Source: an uncultured Clostridia bacterium
Lineage (GTDB): Bacteria; Bacillota; Clostridia; UBA1381
Assembly (NCBI GenBank): GCA_934476075.1
Contig: CAKSNH010000006.1
Location: 1 to 64,000 of the forward strand
DNA length: 64,000 bases
Direction of reading: 5' to 3'
Positions 42,574-52,100 of the stretch are shown here, piece after piece (positions within the stretch are counted from its first letter, which is position 1; each line of letters starts with the position of its first letter). Position numbers and translations under genes: made by a program. Under the pieces are notes generated by a model. The model saw nothing but the letters and a program-made list of their open reading frames with translations, did no database searches and was not told where the DNA came from.

Positions 42574-43548
42574 TTATTCATTATATAAATTGTGTAATTT
42601 CTCAATTTCATTTTTCATCTCCTCCACAAATTCCGGCGGAGATATAGCTTTAACCCAGCTCCCCTGTGAAAGCAAATACATATTAATCCCCGCACCGTAT
42701 GTTTCAGCCTCAATAATATTTTTCTTACCGCATTTTTCAACAATTTTTGCGGTAGGTATCCTGTCTAAAATCGCCTGTACCGATGGTCCGCTGAATTCAA
42801 ATTTTATCTTCCGATACTCACCCGGCTGCATAAACTGTATCTTGTTTCTTAAATCTCCCTCGTCAAAATCATGTTTTTTATCAAGCACGAATTTTTGTCT
42901 GTGCTCAACAATATTTATAATTCTGTCTGCACGATAGTACAGCGGTTTGTATGTTTCGTCATCTGCATGATAGGCAATCAAATAAAAATAGTAGTCCGAG
43001 AATATAATTGCGGTGGGTTTTAGGCGTCTGTCTACCAATTCTCTCGACATCTTATAATATGTCACCGATATTTCCGTTTTATCATGTATACAATGTGCTA
43101 TCTTCCATAGATTATCTATCACGCTTTTGCAGTCATGCCCTACCTCATTGTAATGATACATCTCTTTTTGAATTGCCTTATCGACCATAGTTCTGTCTTT
43201 GCAGCTTGTAAAATGTTTCAGTTTCGATATAATCTCCAATGTTTCCATTTTGTTAAACGCACGACAGCCTATCATCATTTTTATCAGTGCAAACAATTCC
43301 TTACTTAACAGAAAATTGTCAAACTCCAAATAATATGCTTTGCTTGCCGATGAATATTTCAATTCGGTATTGCCCACCAATTCTCTGTTTTCACATAAAA
43401 AATTCTTAATCTCGCCAATATCACGAGAAATACTCTTTGATGATACCCCATATTCCTCAGCCAATTTTTTAACCGAGATATTTTCGCCTCGCATCGCTCT
43501 GAAAAATATCTCTAACATACGGTTTTTCTTATTTCCCGTAATGCTCAT
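42574..43548 (-). CDS. WYL-domain transcription regulator
   Basis: This 324-residue protein has an N-terminal winged helix-turn-helix (about 1-65, with VKKLAEEYGVSSKSISRDI) and a C-terminal WYL-type ligand-binding domain (about 140-235), followed by the WCX extension. Such proteins bind oligonucleotides or other small ligands and regulate stress, DNA-damage or defence genes. No defence or repair cluster is nearby, so the target is unknown. Two candidate minus-strand promoters and several inverted repeats lie upstream. Confidence 0.9.
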   Translation of the reverse strand: MSITGNKKNRMLEIFFRAMRGENISVKKLAEEYGVSSKSISRDIGEIKNFLCENRELVGNTELKYSSASKAYYLEFDNFLLSKELFALIKMMIGCRAFNKMETLEIISKLKHFTSCKDRTMVDKAIQKEMYHYNEVGHDCKSVIDNLWKIAHCIHDKTEISVTYYKMSRELVDRRLKPTAIIFSDYYFYLIAYHADDETYKPLYYRADRIINIVEHRQKFVLDKKHDFDEGDLRNKIQFMQPGEYRKIKFEFSGPSVQAILDRIPTAKIVEKCGKKNIIEAETYGAGINMYLLSQGSWVKAISPPEFVEEMKNEIEKLHNLYNE

Positions 43549-43587
43549 GATTATCCGCTCCCTTCTTCATAATATATCTAAAATAAA

Positions 43588-43658
43588 TTTTTTAATTTGC
43601 AGCAAATTGTGTAAAAACGCAATGACAAAAAATCAAAAATGCCATATTAGCTTTTTTT
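43588..43658 (-). repeat. Dispersed intergenic repeat, short copy 6
   Basis: The core block GATTTTTTGTCATTGCG with the AAATTAAAAAA end is present in minus orientation. The GC-rich and GCTTCT hairpins are missing, apart from a trailing AGCTTTTTTT. It lies in the upstream region of the WYL regulator. Confidence 0.8.
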
Positions 43659-43925
43659 ATTAATTATACCATAACAACGCAGGCGGCTGAATGTCGCCGA
43701 AGTATTATGATAAAATGTTCTCCGAGATACAGAAATCTCTGATTTCGTTTTATCTCGTGAGGTTATTATACCACAACATCAGGACAAATGTATGTCCGAA
43801 TTACAAAAATAAAAAATTAAAATGTATGCTGACAGCATACCAAACTATGTAATCCTTAATGTATAATTCTAATATCAAACATTTTCTATATATAGAAATC
43901 ATTAAATACGAAAGAAGGTATAACC
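43659..43925. other. Gap with inverted repeats and TATAAT boxes upstream of the WYL gene
   Basis: Two TATAAT-like boxes face the WYL gene (near 43664-43670 and 43761-43768 in reverse). Between them a hairpin CGAGATA/TATCTCG with inner CAGAAAT/ATTTCG pairing lies at about 43723-43758. GGACA-aatgta-TGTCC at about 43780-43796 is a perfect 5-bp dyad, and GTATGCT-gac-AGCATAC lies at about 43824-43840. These could be operators or a small RNA. A TATAAT near 43862 probably serves the plus-strand lipoprotein gene. Confidence 0.45.
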
Positions 43926-44696
43926 ATGAAAAAATTTTTAACATTATCTATCGTCCTTGCTTTGACTTTAACCGCTCTTACAGGCTGCGGAAACTCAAAC
44001 AAAGATTTATCCGCCGAAAACTCCGAACAAACAACAACTGAGGCAACACCTACCCCAGAGCCTGAAAAGGAAGAAACCACAGTGGAAGAACTGCCAACCG
44101 CAAATCTATCCGAATCGTCAACTCCGATAGGTGTTTCAGAGTTTTCCGCAACTTATGATGGGTATCAAACCCAAGTATCAGGCAAATTTATAAATAATGA
44201 TACAAAATATAAATCCGTATACATATCTGCTTATATTGAAATTTTAAATACCGACGGTAAAATTGTTGACAGTGGCAGCATTAATACGAATGGAACTGTA
44301 CGAAGCGGTGAGACTTTTGCATATGAAGGCGAACTTTGGTATAATCACAGCAAAGATATAACCAAGGGCGGAACATATACGGTAAATATTAAAAGATTGT
44401 ATATGCAAGACGGCGAAGAATACACAGAAAATAAGAACTTTACATATGACAGCGACAGCATTTTCTCATATTTAACCGGTGAAAAATATAATGTTGCACA
44501 GCTTAAATGGGAGGAATTTAAAGAAAAATATACAAAAAATAAGTTTAAGAAAAAAATCAAAGAAATGGAGGCGCGTATGAAAGACATGAATATTGACCCC
44601 GACAATATCAGTGCGGGTGAAATAGACAAATCCGCTCCTTCCCCTACTGCTCCGGCTGATACTACCGCCGGCGATGCAAACACAAACAGCAACTAA
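43926..44696 (+). CDS. Lipoprotein with FxLYD-like domain
   Basis: This 256-residue lipoprotein has lipobox LTGC (Cys21). A Thr/Glu/Pro-rich linker (about 27-60) leads to an FxLYD-like beta-sandwich (about 68-170; VSGKFINNDTKYKSVYIS). A charged helical stretch follows (about 185-225), then a Thr/Ala-rich tail. Such small surface lipoproteins are common in Clostridia and have no known function. GAAAGAAGG precedes the ATG. It is transcribed alone. Confidence 0.8.
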   Translation: MKKFLTLSIVLALTLTALTGCGNSNKDLSAENSEQTTTEATPTPEPEKEETTVEELPTANLSESSTPIGVSEFSATYDGYQTQVSGKFINNDTKYKSVYISAYIEILNTDGKIVDSGSINTNGTVRSGETFAYEGELWYNHSKDITKGGTYTVNIKRLYMQDGEEYTENKNFTYDSDSIFSYLTGEKYNVAQLKWEEFKEKYTKNKFKKKIKEMEARMKDMNIDPDNISAGEIDKSAPSPTAPADTTAGDANTNSN

Positions 44697-44702
44697 AAAA
44701 TG

Positions 44703-44742
44703 CAGGCAAGTCTATTTTCAAATAGGCTTGCCTGTTTATTTG
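44703..44742 (+). terminator. Terminator of the lipoprotein gene
   Basis: CAGGCAAGTCTATT pairs with AATAGGCTTGCCTG, followed by a T-rich stretch. Confidence 0.85.
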
Positions 44743-44751
44743 ATAATTATT

Positions 44752-45018
44752 TTACCATTTTTTATTTTTAGGATACGGACATCTGCCGTCTGCCAATCTC
44801 GCACGAACCTGCATTACACAGCCGCACAATGTACAGGTAGAACCATACTCAAACTTTTCGCACTCCGTACAAATCGCAAACCGCTCATTATACACTTTCT
44901 CCTCCACCAATTTCACGCCACGCATATTCGTAACCTGTGAAACCATCTTATCTATTTCCTCCTGCGGAAGAACCGTTTTAAGTCCGCACCTTTTGCATTT
45001 TGTCTTTTTCTGTTCCAT
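44752..45018 (-). CDS. Small cysteine-rich DUF6171-like protein
   Basis: This 88-residue protein has an N-terminal CKRCG pair (Cys8, Cys11), a second pair CTEC and a third group CTLCGC near the C-terminus, a pattern that suggests one or two zinc sites. It resembles small Clostridial proteins grouped as DUF6171. It starts one base after the stop of the GH51 gene, so it is translated with it. Function is unknown. Confidence 0.7.
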   Translation of the reverse strand: MEQKKTKCKRCGLKTVLPQEEIDKMVSQVTNMRGVKLVEEKVYNERFAICTECEKFEYGSTCTLCGCVMQVRARLADGRCPYPKNKKW

Positions 45019-45019
45019 A

Positions 45020-46492
45020 TTATTTGCCGATTGTCAAAACCACAACGCTCATTGCCGGCACTTTCACGCTTAGCTTATTGTCCTGTGCAGTAACCGTCAT
45101 ATCCTTTGCAACAACAGTATTCGGTGTATCAACAGTATTGTAATCGTGCATATCCGATGCCGCAAGAATTTGTGCGGATACATTTTTCACGTCAGCGTCA
45201 CGCACTTCAATTTCTATTTCCTCATCGGAAGAAACATCTGTATTGCACATTGAAACAGTAATCTTGTCATCTTTTAACGTTGCCGATACACTCACCTTAG
45301 GTATCTTAATATCTTCAAATTCAATCTCAGAACCTCTTACATCAACATCTAACAAATCACTGTCCTGATGTTCTTTCATCATCTTCAACAAGTAATATGT
45401 AGGAGTTTTAACCATCTTTTCGCCCTCTGTCAGGATAGGTGCTTGAAGTACATTTACCAGCTGTGCAAGATTCGCCATAACCACTCTGTCGCAGTTTTCA
45501 TGGAATGTGTGCAATGTCAGTACCGCCGATACCGCATCACGGATAGTGTTCTGCTGATACAAAAATCCCGGATTTGTACCCGGCATTACATCGTACCATG
45601 TACCCCATTCGTCAACAATCAAGCCGACTTTCTTTTCAGGGTCGTATCTGTTCATTATACTTGAATGTCTGTATACCAATTCCTTCATAACCAAAGCGGC
45701 TTTCATTGTATCATACCATTCTTTTTCGGTATAATTGACAGAATCGCCCTTGTGCTCCCATGTACCCGGTCTTGTGTAGTAATGAAGTGACAAGCCGTCC
45801 ATGCAGTGACCTGCCTCACGCATCAATACATCTGTCCAGTTAAAGTTATATCCGTCAGGACCGCCCGCAATTCTGAATATTTTGTTGTCGCCGAAGTTTC
45901 TCACAAATGTATTATACCTTCTGTACTCGTCAGCATAATACTCAGGACGCATATTACCGCCGCAGCCCCAGTTTTCATTGCCGATACCGAAATATTTAAG
46001 TTTCCATGGCTTTTCTCTGCCGTTTCTCTTTCTTTCGTCCGCCAAAGGCGATTTACCGTCGAATGTCATATATTCAACCCAGTCACGCATTTCCTGTACC
46101 GTACCGCTGCCGACATTACCGCAGATATACGGTTCTGCACCAAGCTGCTCGCAAAGTTCAAAAAATTCGTGTGTACCGAAATGGTTGTTTTCAACCACAC
46201 CGCCCCAGTTTGTATTTACCATGTACGGTCTTTTTGATTTTTCGCCGATACCATCTCTCCAATGATAATCGTCCGCAAAGCAGCCGCCCGGCCAGCGCAG
46301 CAATGGCAAACCCATTTCTTTTAACGCATTTACCACATCAGTACGCATACCGTTCACGTTTTCTATGTCCGATTCCTCGCCCACATACAATCCTTCATAG
46401 ATACATCTGCCCAAATGCTCTGCAAAATGACCATATATATTTTTACTTACTTTACCCTTTTTTCTGTCCGCATTAATTACAACCTTAGCCAT
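45020..46492 (-). CDS. GH51 alpha-L-arabinofuranosidase
   Basis: This is a 490-residue intracellular glycoside hydrolase family 51 enzyme that releases terminal L-arabinofuranose from arabinan or arabinoxylan oligomers. The acid/base is Glu173 in GNENWG and the nucleophile Glu295 in VDEWGTWYD. The N-terminal ADRKKGKVSKNIYGHFAEHLG and RWPGGCFADDYHWRDGIG are family hallmarks. A C-terminal beta-sandwich (about 385-490) completes the fold. It fits a pathway for pectic arabinan side chains, together with the galactosidases in this window. Confidence 0.95.
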   Translation of the reverse strand: MAKVVINADRKKGKVSKNIYGHFAEHLGRCIYEGLYVGEESDIENVNGMRTDVVNALKEMGLPLLRWPGGCFADDYHWRDGIGEKSKRPYMVNTNWGGVVENNHFGTHEFFELCEQLGAEPYICGNVGSGTVQEMRDWVEYMTFDGKSPLADERKRNGREKPWKLKYFGIGNENWGCGGNMRPEYYADEYRRYNTFVRNFGDNKIFRIAGGPDGYNFNWTDVLMREAGHCMDGLSLHYYTRPGTWEHKGDSVNYTEKEWYDTMKAALVMKELVYRHSSIMNRYDPEKKVGLIVDEWGTWYDVMPGTNPGFLYQQNTIRDAVSAVLTLHTFHENCDRVVMANLAQLVNVLQAPILTEGEKMVKTPTYYLLKMMKEHQDSDLLDVDVRGSEIEFEDIKIPKVSVSATLKDDKITVSMCNTDVSSDEEIEIEVRDADVKNVSAQILAASDMHDYNTVDTPNTVVAKDMTVTAQDNKLSVKVPAMSVVVLTIGK

Positions 46493-46639
46493 TTACATTT
46501 TCCTTTCTGTGCTAAAAAATTTATATTTTCATTATACAACACTAATTTCAATAAATCAATATTTTATTTAACTAAATTATATTTTTGTAAATTGTGTTTT
46601 ATTTTAAAGCCGTAATTTATACAAAATGACATCCGTCTA

Positions 46640-46668
46640 TTGATTTTCATATAAAATCATGCTAAAAT
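46640..46668 (+). promoter_or_regulatory. Promoter of the fluoride-riboswitch antiporter unit
   Basis: TTGATT (46640-46645) and TAAAAT (46663-46668) with a 17-base spacer place the transcript start near 46675, just before the riboswitch. Confidence 0.75.
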
Positions 46669-46702
46669 GTATCTATACTATTAAAAAAACGGCTGTATGC
46701 CG

Positions 46703-46809
46703 ATTATATAGGGGAATGAGGTTCTCCCCGAGTGATATTGCTCAAACCGCTTATTAAAGCTGATGACTTCTGCGATTATTTTGTGTACGCAGAAATTGTC
46801 AGCTTTTTC
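46703..46809 (+). promoter_or_regulatory. Fluoride (crcB) riboswitch with overlapping terminator
   Basis: The aptamer shows GGGGAATGAGGTTCTCCCC (46711-46729), AAACCGC and the hallmark GCTGATGACTTCTGC (46759-46773). GAGGT and ACTTC can pair, as the equivalent bases do in known fluoride aptamers. The 3' strand is also the left arm of a terminator: 46758-46774 pairs with CGCAGAAATTGTCAGCT (46788-46804), followed by TTTTT. Fluoride binding would hold the aptamer fold and block the terminator, switching on the downstream antiporter gene. Family identity comes from recalled consensus and covarying pairs. Confidence 0.92.
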
Positions 46810-46833
46810 TGCGTAAAAAAGGAGATGTTTTAT

Positions 46834-48006
46834 ATGCTTACAAGCATGGCATTAATATTCCTATTGGGATTAATGCTCGGATTTATTTTCAAAAAATTAC
46901 ACTTACCGTCGCTTATCGGTATGCTGCTGACAGGAATTATTCTCGGACCGTATATGCTGAATTTACTCGACAATTCTCTTTTGGGAATATCGGCGGATTT
47001 GCGTCAGCTGGCACTGATTATAATTCTGACCCGTGCCGGATTGTCGCTCGACATAAACGCACTCAAAAAAGTCGGCAGACCAGCAATCCTGATGTGCTTT
47101 GTTCCGGCGGCATTTGAAATACTTGCCGTTACATTAATTGCACCGAAATTGCTCGGTATATCGTACATAGAGGCGGTCGTTATGGGAAGTGTGCTCGGAG
47201 CGGTTTCGCCGGCGGTAATCGTGCCGAGAATGATTAAACTGATTGACGAGGGCTATGGCACAAAACAAGGTATTCCACAGCTGATAATGGCGGGAGCGTC
47301 TGTCGATGATGTTTTTGTAATAGTGGTGTTCACTTCATTTGTCGCACTGGCAAACGGCGGTGAAATCCATGCGTCCAATTTTGTAAATATTCCAATATCC
47401 ATTATCACGGGTATATTTGCCGGTCTGCTGTTCGGATATTTGCTGATTAAATTTTTCAGGCAATTCCATATGCGTGATTCTGTAAAAGTAATTATCATGC
47501 TAAGCCTGTCTTTCCTGCTGGTTGCGGCTGAAAACTGTTTAAAAGGCATTTTTCCGTTTTCGGGACTGCTTGCGATTATGAGTATGTGTGCCATGATTTA
47601 CAACAAATATGATATACTCGCAAAACGCTTATCGGCAAAGTTTACCAAACTGTGGGTTGCCGCCGAAATATGCCTGTTTGTATTGGTAGGTGCAACCGTA
47701 GATTTAAAATATGCCGTTTCGGCAGGATTATCCGCATTGGCGGTTATATTTATCGCATTGCTAATGCGTGTTGTCGGCGTATGGGTATGCCTTATCGGTA
47801 CAAAACTCAATCTCAAAGAACGATTATTCTGTATGGTTTCATATATCGCCAAGGCAACCGTACAAGCCGCAATCGGCTCAATTCCGCTTTCCATGGGACT
47901 TGCCTGCGGTAAAATTGTTTTAACCGTTGCGGTGCTTGCAATTATAATCACCGCTCCGCTCGGTGCGTTCGGGATAGATTGTCTTTATAAAAAAGCTTTT
48001 GAATAA
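46834..48006 (+). CDS. Cation:proton antiporter under fluoride riboswitch control
   Basis: This is a 390-residue CPA-type (Na+/H+ exchanger fold) membrane protein with about twelve helices. The start was placed at the ATG at 46834, with AAAGGAG seven bases upstream; a longer frame runs back through the riboswitch and is not plausible. Conserved elements include LHLPSLIGMLLTGIILGP and the GASVDDVFVIVVF stretch, whose two Asp match the ion-binding site of this fold. Antiporters of this type are known members of fluoride regulons, presumably easing acid stress when HF enters. The last codons (KKAFE) and stop come from dispersed repeat copy 7. Confidence 0.9.
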   Translation: MLTSMALIFLLGLMLGFIFKKLHLPSLIGMLLTGIILGPYMLNLLDNSLLGISADLRQLALIIILTRAGLSLDINALKKVGRPAILMCFVPAAFEILAVTLIAPKLLGISYIEAVVMGSVLGAVSPAVIVPRMIKLIDEGYGTKQGIPQLIMAGASVDDVFVIVVFTSFVALANGGEIHASNFVNIPISIITGIFAGLLFGYLLIKFFRQFHMRDSVKVIIMLSLSFLLVAAENCLKGIFPFSGLLAIMSMCAMIYNKYDILAKRLSAKFTKLWVAAEICLFVLVGATVDLKYAVSAGLSALAVIFIALLMRVVGVWVCLIGTKLNLKERLFCMVSYIAKATVQAAIGSIPLSMGLACGKIVLTVAVLAIIITAPLGAFGIDCLYKKAFE

Positions 48007-48092
48007 AAGCACCGCCTGCGGGCGGAGGACTAAGGTAGCATTTTTGATTTTTCGTCATTGCGTTTTTACGCAATTTCCTACAAATTAAAAAA
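47989..48092 (+). repeat. Dispersed intergenic repeat, full copy 7
   Basis: It begins within the antiporter gene, supplies its last codons and stop, then gives the CCGCCTGCGGGCGG hairpin, the GCATTTTTGATTTTTCGTC block, the ATTGCGTTTTTACGCAAT hairpin and AAATTAAAAAA. Confidence 0.92.
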
Positions 48093-48118
48093 CTGCTTGC
48101 ACAATGATGTAAGAGTAA

Positions 48119-48174
48119 GGCAGCATTTTTGATTTTTCGTCATTGCGTGTTACGCAATTTCCTGCAAATTAAAA
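48119..48174 (+). repeat. Dispersed intergenic repeat, short copy 8
   Basis: The right-hand core of the repeat recurs 28 bases after copy 7 in the same orientation (GCATTTTTGATTTTTCGTC, ATTGCGT/ACGCAAT, AAATTAAAA), so copies 7 and 8 form a near-tandem pair. Confidence 0.88.
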
Positions 48175-48202
48175 TGCCCCTCCAATCGGAGGGGCAATAT
48201 AC

Positions 48203-48934
48203 TTATTTAAACATTTCCTGTGCTTCATAATAGCTCTTTGGCGTACCGATGTCCAAACGCATACCGTCCGTACAGAACGCATATACAGGCTTATGCTCAA
48301 TCAGCCACGGCACAAAATTGCCCGGAGCGTCCTTGTTATTTCCTTCGTCAAGGTATTGCTTAATCATTTTCATTGTATCTTTTTTATACAAATAAAACGG
48401 CGAAACACCCCAGTCGGATTTAGGTTCGGCAGGCTTTTCTTCAAATCCGACAACCTTGTTGTCATCATCAATCTCCGCAACTCCCATAGAGTGCAGGTCC
48501 TCTTTATCCTCAATCCTGTTCGCACATATCATGTCCGCATCTTTTTCACGATAAATCTTAACAAAATCACAAAGCGAAAAATCAAATATATTATCGCTCG
48601 CCATTACCAAAATTTCGTCATCAATACCCTTTTTCTCGATAGTGTACTGCATATCTCCGATAGCACCCAGACGATTATCGTTATTTGTTGTAAAATCGTT
48701 CAATACAGATATTTTTTTCTGACCCTTATACTCGTCAGCCCAATCCGCAAAATTTTTATAGAATTTATGATTCGTTACAATATAAACATTCTTTACGTCT
48801 TTAACTTCCTCTATTTTTTCCATAATCATGTCCAAAATAGTTTTGTTGCCCAACTTCAACAGAGCCTTCGGCATATTTTCCGTCAAAGGATACAATCTTG
48901 TTGCATACCCTGCCGCCAATAAAATACAATCCAT
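48203..48934 (-). CDS. Sugar nucleotidyltransferase family protein
   Basis: This 243-residue protein has the NTP-transferase fold with the N-terminal signature LAAGYATRLYPLTENMPKAL (6-25), which contacts the nucleotide and phosphate, and a metal-binding ASDNIFDF element. Relatives activate sugar 1-phosphates or choline phosphate (LicC/RmlA/GalU group). The exact substrate is not readable and no sugar-biosynthesis genes lie next to it. GAGGTGAGGG precedes the ATG. Confidence 0.88.
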   Translation of the reverse strand: MDCILLAAGYATRLYPLTENMPKALLKLGNKTILDMIMEKIEEVKDVKNVYIVTNHKFYKNFADWADEYKGQKKISVLNDFTTNNDNRLGAIGDMQYTIEKKGIDDEILVMASDNIFDFSLCDFVKIYREKDADMICANRIEDKEDLHSMGVAEIDDDNKVVGFEEKPAEPKSDWGVSPFYLYKKDTMKMIKQYLDEGNNKDAPGNFVPWLIEHKPVYAFCTDGMRLDIGTPKSYYEAQEMFK

Positions 48935-49079
48935 TAGATTCCCTCACCTCTTAAATTAATATACGTTTATTATACATATTTTTGCACAAATAGTCAACAA
49001 CCGTTATAATATTAACGAAGATATTAATTAACCCCACATATATTATCTGCTTTTTAAACAAAATCTGCACTATTTTCTA

Positions 49080-49108
49080 TTGTAAAACAAATCCGCATAG
49101 CCTAAAAT
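49080..49108 (+). promoter_or_regulatory. Promoter of the GH2 beta-galactosidase
   Basis: TTGTAA and TAAAAT are separated by 17 bases, about 30 bases before the start codon. Confidence 0.6.
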
Positions 49109-49139
49109 TATAGTAAATTTAAAATGGAAGGACGATTTT

Positions 49140-52100
49140 ATGAAACCAAAATTTATATATTCACCGCCCGAAAACGGTTATCCCGAATGGAACAACAATC
49201 CCGATATTTTTCAGCTTAACCGCCTTGACGCACACTCATATCAAATGCCGTTTGACACATTGGACGAGGCACTTAATTTGCAGCATGAGCAATCGAAGCA
49301 TTACAAATGTCTTAACGGAATGTGGGATTTTGAATTTGCTGAAAATCCCGAAAAAACAAACAAGGATTTTTACAAACCCGACTATGGCACATCTTCTTGG
49401 GCAAAAATAAAAGTCCCGTCACACTGGCAGTTTCAGGGATATGATTATCCGCAGTACACCAACACCGTTTATCCGTGGACGGCAGACGATAAAATTGACC
49501 CGCCGTTTGCACCGACAAATTACAACCCTGTCGGCTCATACAAAACTGTATTCACTGTGCCCGACGAATGGAAGGACAGTCCCGTATACATCAGTTTTCA
49601 AGGTGTGGAGTCCGCTTTTTACGTTTGGATAAACGGCGACTTGGTCGGATACGGCGAGGACACCTTCAATGCAAGCGAATTTGACATCACTCCGTATCTT
49701 CAAGACGGCGAAAATATCCTTGCCGTACAAGTATACCGCTGGTGCAGCGGCAGCTGGCTCGAAGACCAGGATTTCTGGCGATTATCCGGAATCTTCCGTG
49801 ATGTTTATATATACTCAACTCCGAAAACGCACATTTTTAACTTTAAAGCAATCGCCACATTGGACGCCGAATACAATAACGGTATACTTACCGTATCCGC
49901 CGATATAACCGACTATGACAATAACCCTGTCAATAATTTTTCCGTATCTGCTATGCTGTACGATAACGAAAATATGGTAAGCCGATTTACACTTTCGGAC
50001 AATAATTCCGTAACCATTCCGTCTGTGAAAAAGTGGAGTGCGGAATATCCCAACCTGTACACGCTTGTACTTTGCCTGAAAGACGAAAACGGAAATGCAG
50101 TAGAATATTTAAGCTGCCGAATCGGTTTCAGACGGTTTGAACTTATCGGCGGTCTGATGTGCATAAACGGTCAGCGTATCGTGTTCAAAGGTGTAAACCG
50201 ACACGAATTTTCTTGCGATAAAGGACGTGCAATAGATTATGACGATATGGTGCAGCACATCAAGCTTATGAAATTAAACAACATAAATGCGGTTCGCACA
50301 AGCCACTATCCTAACAATCCGAAATGGTACAATTTGTGCGACGAATACGGCTTATATGTAATTGACGAAAATAATCTTGAAACACACGGCTGTCACGGCG
50401 GACAAAAAGGTCCTGCCTACGAAATACCGGGGTCACAGGAGATTTGGCGTGACAATGTACTTGACAGATGCAAGTCCATGTTTGAGCGTGACAAAAACCA
50501 CCCGTCAATCGTCATATGGTCGCTCGGCAATGAAAGCTGGGGCGGTGAAAACTTTCTTCTTATGCACGATTATTTCCACAGTGTGGACGATACTCGGCTT
50601 GTGCATTATGAAAATACGGTGCACACCCCCGAATACACCGACTGCACCGACATGACCAGCCATATGTATACCTCGCCGAACGGTATCGAGGAATATGCAC
50701 TTTCTGACAATCACGACAAAAAGCCGTTTATCCTTTGCGAATATTCCCATGCAATGGGCAATTCATGCGGTAATATTTTTGAATATACCAATCTTTTCGA
50801 CAAATACCCGATACTCCAAGGCGGATTTGTATGGGATTGGATTGACCAGGCTATACGCACAAAAACTGCCGACGGCATTGAGTATCTTGCATACGGCGGT
50901 GACTTCGGCGAAAAGGTACACAGCGGTAATTTCAGTGGCAACGGTCTGCTTTTTGCCGACGGCACACCAACGCCCAAGCTTGACGAAGTGAAAGCTGTAT
51001 ATCAAAATGCAGATTTTCGTGAGGGAAATATCAGAGGCAAAAGCGTATTCATAAAAAATAAGTTCCTGTTTACCAATCTGTCGGATTTTGACTTTACATG
51101 GTCAGTGTACAAAACAGGCGAACTTGTCGAAAGCGGAAATATTGCACTTGACATTGCTCCGAATACCGAAAAAATGCTTGTTATACCGTTCACCTACCCA
51201 ACAGTTTCCGACGGTGAATATGTGCTTAATCTGTCGCTTGCCACAAAACACTCTTCATTGTGGGCAGATAAAGGTCACGAAGTCGCATTCGGTCAGTTTG
51301 TACTTCCGACAAAGCCGCAAGATGAGGCAATCCCGTGCGGCAAGCTGGAATTAATCAAAAACAAAAAATCAATAATTGTGACGGGTGAAAATTTCAAAGC
51401 CGAATTCGGACAAAACTCCGGTCTGCTCCATTCATATGTGTACAACGGCACTGAACTTTTGAAACGTCCCGTTACACCTAATTTCTACCGTGCATGGGTA
51501 GATAATGACATTGCAAACGGAATGCCGTTACGCTGCCGTGTATGGGTGCAGAACAGTCACCGCCGTGAGCTTAATGAGCTTGCACAAATTCATACCGATG
51601 CAAACCAAATTATTATAAAAGCCTCATTCAGCCTTAACGATTTGCACGATGACTGGTGCGTGGGACACTATTCGCACAGTCTTTGCACTATGACATATAC
51701 CATAAATGCCGACGGCAAAATCAGCATTACAGAACAGGTATTCCCATTGCCGAATATGCCCGAACTGCCTACATTCGGCAGTAAAATTGTTATGGAGAAT
51801 GAATTTTGCAATATGAAATGGTATGGCAGAGGTCCGGGCGAAAGTATGTGGGACAGAAAGAGCGGTGAGAAAATCGGTCTGTACAGCGGTACTGTAAAGG
51901 AACAGTTTGTGCCTTATCTGACACCGCAGGAATGTGGCAACAAAACCGATGTGCGTTTTGCCGAAATTACAAACGCAAGCGGTGTCGGACTTCGCATATG
52001 CGGTATGCCGTATATGGAATTTAACGCAAAGGAATGGGATAATGACGAGATTATAAATGCCGACCATGCCTACAAACTTCCCAAACCCGACAAATCAGTT

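Noticed and set aside
46732..46833. Extended N-terminus of the antiporter
   Set aside because: It would translate the fluoride riboswitch and its terminator; the ATG at 46834 has a proper ribosome site.
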